17,591 nucleotides of DNA, from positions 1 through 17,591 of the forward strand of contig CAZOKO010000056.1 of assembly GCA_964580455.1 (NCBI GenBank). The letters run 5' to 3'. The position numbers and the translations under genes are program-made. The notes below the pieces were generated by a model. The model saw only the letters and a list, made by a program, of their open reading frames with translations, was not told the DNA's origin and did no database searches. Shown here piece after piece: positions 15,077 to 17,591 of this stretch. Within the stretch, counting starts at the first letter, position 1. Each line of letters starts with the position of its first letter. The DNA is from CAZOKO01 sp964580455. GTDB lineage: Bacteria; Desulfobacterota; WTBG01.

Positions 15077-15179
15077 TTTTACCCCGTTAGAAAGTTTGGA
15101 CATAGTTTTAAACCCGACCAAAGCGTACTCCTTTTTTTACTCTGATTGAAAGGTGGTGCTTTTTTCTAACGGGGTAAAA
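15077..15179. mobile_element. MITE-like element with 17-base terminal inverted repeats
   Basis: TTTTACCCCGTTAGAAA at 15077-15093 is the perfect reverse complement of TTTCTAACGGGGTAAAA at 15163-15179, enclosing 69 bases with no coding frame. Outside the arms the symmetry continues with a 2-base offset (TGA on the left, TCA on the right). The size (103 bases) and perfect termini fit a non-autonomous miniature element or a dispersed palindromic repeat. The spacer is too long for a normal terminator hairpin, although the fold could still affect batE transcript ends. No transposase is present in the window, and target-site duplication is not clear. Confidence 0.55.
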
Positions 15180-15222
15180 AATCATTAAAGATTAAACTGA
15201 TCGTGCCGAATAAAGAAACACT

Positions 15223-15729
15223 ATGCCAAAAGAGAAAGTCTTATACGTTTGTGATGAAAAACATAATAACAGGGATATTCCACTGGAGATGGAAGAGACT
15301 GTTCCCTATCCCGAAAATATGCAATATGGGGAAAAGGATAGTGTCCATTATTACTACCAGTGTCCCTTTTGTTTCGAAACCTATCTTGCCTATCAAAGGG
15401 TGGGGAAATCAGTGGAGTGGACTATCATTGATAAGGAAGTCTGGGAGAAACGGATTGCCAATGTGAGGGCAACGAGGGTCAGCAGCCTGAAAAAGGGACT
15501 GGATGAACAGAAGGCAGAGATTGAGAGGGAACATAATGAGACTACTAAGCGTTTGAAAGAGATTAGCCAAAGGAAAGAAGGTGTTATAAAGGAAATTGAT
15601 GAAAGGAACATGTTTCTGGATCAGTTAAAAAGGGACGAAGAGGAATTGAGCAAAAAGTTTGAGAAAGAAAAAGAGGAACTTAACCTGATCAATGAAAAGG
15701 TAGAAAAGTTGACGATATCCACATTGTAG
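15223..15729 (+). CDS. Hypothetical coiled-coil protein with one CxxC
   Basis: A 168-residue soluble protein. The N-terminal third (about 1-72) has a beta-like pattern and one CPFC pair at Cys47/Cys50 in YYYQCPFCFETYLAYQRVGK, resembling half of a zinc ribbon; Cys10 is the only other cysteine. From about residue 84 to 165 the protein is a long charged heptad-like coiled coil (ISQRKEGVIKEIDERNMFLD, then QLKRDEEELSKKFEKEKEEL). A single CxxC suggests that zinc is bound across a coiled-coil dimer, or that the pair is redox-active; neither can be decided. The family is not recognised. It lies between the palindrome-ended element and a terminator and so is probably its own unit. The ribosome binding site is weak. 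Confidence 0.72.
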   Translation: MPKEKVLYVCDEKHNNRDIPLEMEETVPYPENMQYGEKDSVHYYYQCPFCFETYLAYQRVGKSVEWTIIDKEVWEKRIANVRATRVSSLKKGLDEQKAEIEREHNETTKRLKEISQRKEGVIKEIDERNMFLDQLKRDEEELSKKFEKEKEELNLINEKVEKLTISTL

Positions 15730-15796
15730 CGGAGTTATAGTAAAAAGGCTAAATATTATGTTTTATTAATAACTGTATGAGTTTTAAGAACTGATT

Positions 15797-15823
15797 AAAC
15801 CCGACAAATTGTCGGGTTTTTTT
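15797..15823 (+). terminator. Rho-independent terminator after the coiled-coil gene
   Basis: A perfect 9-bp stem, AAACCCGAC (15797-15805) with GTCGGGTTT (15811-15819), has a 5-base loop and is followed by a T tract. It lies 68 bases after the stop of the coiled-coil gene and separates that unit from the TPR gene. Confidence 0.88.
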
Positions 15824-15953
15824 ATTGCTCCCCCCAGGTGAAGAACTACCCTGCGGACTGTATGCGGAGTCTGATACAGATTGCGACGGAGCGAAGCCAG
15901 TTTCTGAAATAAGGGAAATTGAGAGAAATTTAGAAGATGAAATCAAAATACTC

Positions 15954-15982
15954 TTGTTTTATAAATTATTTTATGCTATAAG
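15954..15982 (+). promoter_or_regulatory. Extended -10 promoter for the TPR-repeat gene
   Basis: TTGTTT (15954-15959) and TATAAG (15977-15982) are separated by exactly 17 bases, and TGC directly precedes the -10, giving an extended -10 element. It lies about 65 bases upstream of the TPR gene start, after the terminator at 15797, so an independent promoter is expected here. Confidence 0.5.
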
Positions 15983-16046
15983 TCTTCCTGATATTAAGGC
16001 GAGTATTTCGAGTATTTCATAAAAAGATAATTGAATGGAGAAGCTC

Positions 16047-16583
16047 ATGAAACATACGACAAATTATTTTGAAAAGGGAAATGAATTACTTGCAAGGAAA
16101 AGATATGAAGAGGCTATTTTACATTATGAAAAAGATTTAAAAAACGGTAAGTTTGGTACTCGTTATAAAGTTGTATACAATATGGGTATTGCTTACAACC
16201 ATTTGGGCAAGCACAAAAAAGCAGTAAAATGCTATGATGAGGTACTCAAGGATAAAAACTACCCCACTCCTTATAAAGCATTGAATAACATGGGGAACTC
16301 CTATTATCGATTGGGTCAATACAACAAAGCCATTAAATGTTATGAAAATGCGTTATCTGATGAGAGCTATATCTCGCCAGGTAATACCTGGTTCAACATG
16401 GGACTGATTTATAATCAGCTTGAGCAATATTATAAGGCGATTGAATGTTATGAAAAGGCAATGGAAGACAAAAAATATATTTCACTTCCTAATATATGGA
16501 ACGAATTGACTAAAGCCTATAACAAAGTAGGGCAGTTTGATAGAAGTGCGGCCTTCCTTCAAAGGGAGGAAATAATTAAATAA
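16047..16583 (+). CDS. TPR protein made of four 36-residue units
   Basis: A 178-residue soluble protein built almost entirely of tetratricopeptide repeats. Four units of exactly 36 residues (about 8-43, 44-79, 80-115 and 116-151) share the pattern NMGxxYxxLGxYxKAIKCYE, two residues longer than a canonical TPR; a partial fifth unit ends the protein. The extra residues fall in the linker after helix B (for example DKNYPTPYKAL). It should act as a protein-binding scaffold, with no catalytic part and no signal peptide. An earlier ATG at 16035 has no ribosome binding site, and its bases form the GGAG (16037-16040) lying 6 bases before the ATG at 16047, so the later start is preferred. It is unrelated to BatC/BatE beyond sharing TPRs. 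Confidence 0.82.
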   Translation: MKHTTNYFEKGNELLARKRYEEAILHYEKDLKNGKFGTRYKVVYNMGIAYNHLGKHKKAVKCYDEVLKDKNYPTPYKALNNMGNSYYRLGQYNKAIKCYENALSDESYISPGNTWFNMGLIYNQLEQYYKAIECYEKAMEDKKYISLPNIWNELTKAYNKVGQFDRSAAFLQREEIIK

Positions 16584-16660
16584 ATTTCCCATTCTTCATG
16601 AAAAGTTTTTTAGCTTTTCGGTTCACTCTCTCCCCTTTACAGGGATGTAACGATTAAAAC

Positions 16661-17416
16661 ATGCTCATCGGTGGAAGAGCACATAGTTTAAAGGAAACTA
16701 ACTGTGTAGGGGAAGTACATTTAGATTTTGCTGAAATTAACCTGCTTAATCCTCACCATGCTTTTCAAGAAATCCCTTCTCTATTGAAGTTAAAGGAAAA
16801 ATTTAACTTCTTCTTTCTCGTGCATGGACCTGAAGAAGGTAATCCTTTTGATTGTCAAGAGTTAAAAGCCAGGCTACTTCCTCAAATTGAAGTTTTGCTT
16901 GACTTCGCTTGTGAGTTAGATGCGAAGTTGGTAACAGTACACTTTTGGTTAGATCAAAGATTTATAAGAAAAGCAATCTTGAGAAAAAAACTTACCATTC
17001 TGGAGAAGATGATGGCTCTGGCAACCAAAAAAAGGGTAGATCTCTGTTTAGAAAACTTGAGTGAACGCACTGATGATTTCAAAGAAGCCTTCAGCAGATT
17101 TGCGGAATTAGGATTAACACTGGATATTGGTCATAGTGAACTACTGACTTCAAGAAATACTGCTTATAACTTTATTGAAACGTGTCCTGAACGGATAAAA
17201 CACGTCCATATTCACGATAATCGTGGAGGAGACACGCCAGATGATGATCTTCACCTTCCTCTGGGTAAGGGGACTATTGCTTTCGAACCTATTCTTAAGG
17301 CTTTGTGTAAAACAGGATATGATAGCACTATTACATTAGAAGTTGCACCTGAATTTCTCAAAACGGGAAAGGAAAAACTGCTGAAAATGCTCAGCACCTG
17401 TAATATTCGAGGATAA
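16661..17416 (+). CDS. Sugar phosphate isomerase/epimerase-like TIM-barrel protein
   Basis: A 251-residue protein of the xylose isomerase-like / endonuclease IV TIM-barrel superfamily, which uses bound divalent metal. Likely metal ligands, in family order, are His55 (LVHGP), His94 (VTVHF), Glu131 (LCLENL), Asp155 and His158 (LTLDIGHSEL), His184 (HVHIHDN), His198 and Glu227 (ITLEV). The DNRGGDTPDDDLHLPLGKG loop is typical of this group. Members include sugar isomerases, epimerases and AP endonucleases; length and motifs favour the sugar-type group, and the substrate cannot be told. An in-frame stop at 16655-16657 fixes the ATG at 16661 as the earliest start. AGGGA lies 15 bases upstream, far for a ribosome binding site. 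Its neighbour upstream is the TPR gene, 77 bases away. Confidence 0.86.
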   Translation: MLIGGRAHSLKETNCVGEVHLDFAEINLLNPHHAFQEIPSLLKLKEKFNFFFLVHGPEEGNPFDCQELKARLLPQIEVLLDFACELDAKLVTVHFWLDQRFIRKAILRKKLTILEKMMALATKKRVDLCLENLSERTDDFKEAFSRFAELGLTLDIGHSELLTSRNTAYNFIETCPERIKHVHIHDNRGGDTPDDDLHLPLGKGTIAFEPILKALCKTGYDSTITLEVAPEFLKTGKEKLLKMLSTCNIRG

Positions 17417-17591
17417 AACCACCACTTTTGAACCACATGAAGGGATAAAAATGAATGCTGTTTTCATTGGATTACTCTACCTTTGTTGATTCCCACAATA
17501 AATTGACTGAATTTTCCTGATTATTTTGGACCATCAAATTTATGGCTCTTTAAAGTTTTAAATGGGTAAGTAATGTTTATTGAATTTAGAA
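17417..17591. other. Downstream non-coding end of the window
   Basis: No supported gene is seen in the last 175 bases. AGGGA (17441-17445) precedes an ATG at 17451, but that frame closes after 12 codons. An ATG at 17573 opens a frame running off the window edge after six codons (MFIEFR), too short to judge. TTGACT at 17503-17508 is a possible -35, without a matching -10 at proper spacing. Confidence 0.4.

Noticed and set aside
15203..15466. 87-codon frame overlapping the start of the coiled-coil gene
   Set aside because: It overlaps the 15223 gene in another frame, and its composition lacks the consistent heptad and CxxC pattern of the chosen frame.
15825..16022. 65-codon frame from a TTG directly after the terminator
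   Set aside because: The start codon lies beside the terminator T tract without a ribosome binding site, the frame contains the promoter of the TPR gene, and the peptide has no recognisable pattern. A 6-bp hairpin (15858-15863 with 15874-15879) and GC-richer sequence suggest a repeat relic instead.
17451..17489. 12-codon frame with a good AGGGA ribosome binding site
   Set aside because: Too short to support as a gene, and no downstream gene is visible for it to act as a leader peptide.
1..17591. CRISPR array, tRNA or rRNA genes, toxin-antitoxin or phage modules
   Set aside because: No regularly spaced direct repeats, cloverleaf signatures, conserved rRNA segments, or recognisable toxin, nuclease or phage protein motifs were seen.

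Overview
The window comes from an AT-leaning, Gram-negative-type bacterium. Several predicted proteins carry export signals or lipoboxes and look periplasmic or membrane-anchored. There is an RpoH-type heat-shock sigma factor with the diagnostic RpoH box, and a complete Bat (Bacteroides aerotolerance-type) operon. RpoH together with dispersed palindromic intergenic repeats suggests a proteobacterial, Desulfobacterota-like or neighbouring environmental lineage. The sequence alone does not fix the phylum.

Layout. (1) 1-1140: the C-terminal end of an unrecognised + strand gene, then a convergent minus-strand pair: a small Cys-pair (putative zinc) protein and a CvpA-family membrane protein. (2) 1141-1703: a gene-free stretch holding an inverted pair of REP/dRS3-like palindromes and a short CTTCGTG-type repeat. 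(3) 1704-4074: a stress block with rpoH, a previously untracked 44-residue single-pass membrane protein that has its own promoter, ribosome binding site and terminator, and a complete dnaJ. (4) 4082-15068: a long co-directional Bat cluster in the order BatD-like protein, moxR ATPase, DUF58 protein, TPR/parvulin-like membrane protein, BatD-like lipoprotein, batA, batB, batC, batD, batE. (5) 15077-15179: a palindrome-ended, MITE-like element. (6) 15223-17416: a coiled-coil protein with one CxxC, a terminator, a promoter, a TPR protein built of 36-residue units, and a TIM-barrel sugar isomerase-like protein. The last 175 bases hold no supported gene.

How the genes may work together. In known Bat systems a MoxR AAA+ ATPase works with a DUF58 protein, membrane-anchored von Willebrand A proteins (BatA, BatB), TPR proteins (BatC, BatE) and the large periplasmic BatD. 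They are thought to form a cell-envelope stress or chaperone-like assembly. Here the cluster is enlarged. There are three proteins with the BatD-like plan (export signal, periplasmic beta-rich part, one membrane segment, cytoplasmic helical tail). There is also an inserted TPR plus parvulin-like protein that lacks the usual parvulin histidines. The cluster begins 7 bases after dnaJ, itself downstream of rpoH, so a link to protein-folding stress is a reasonable inference. The promoters that would prove co-regulation are not visible.
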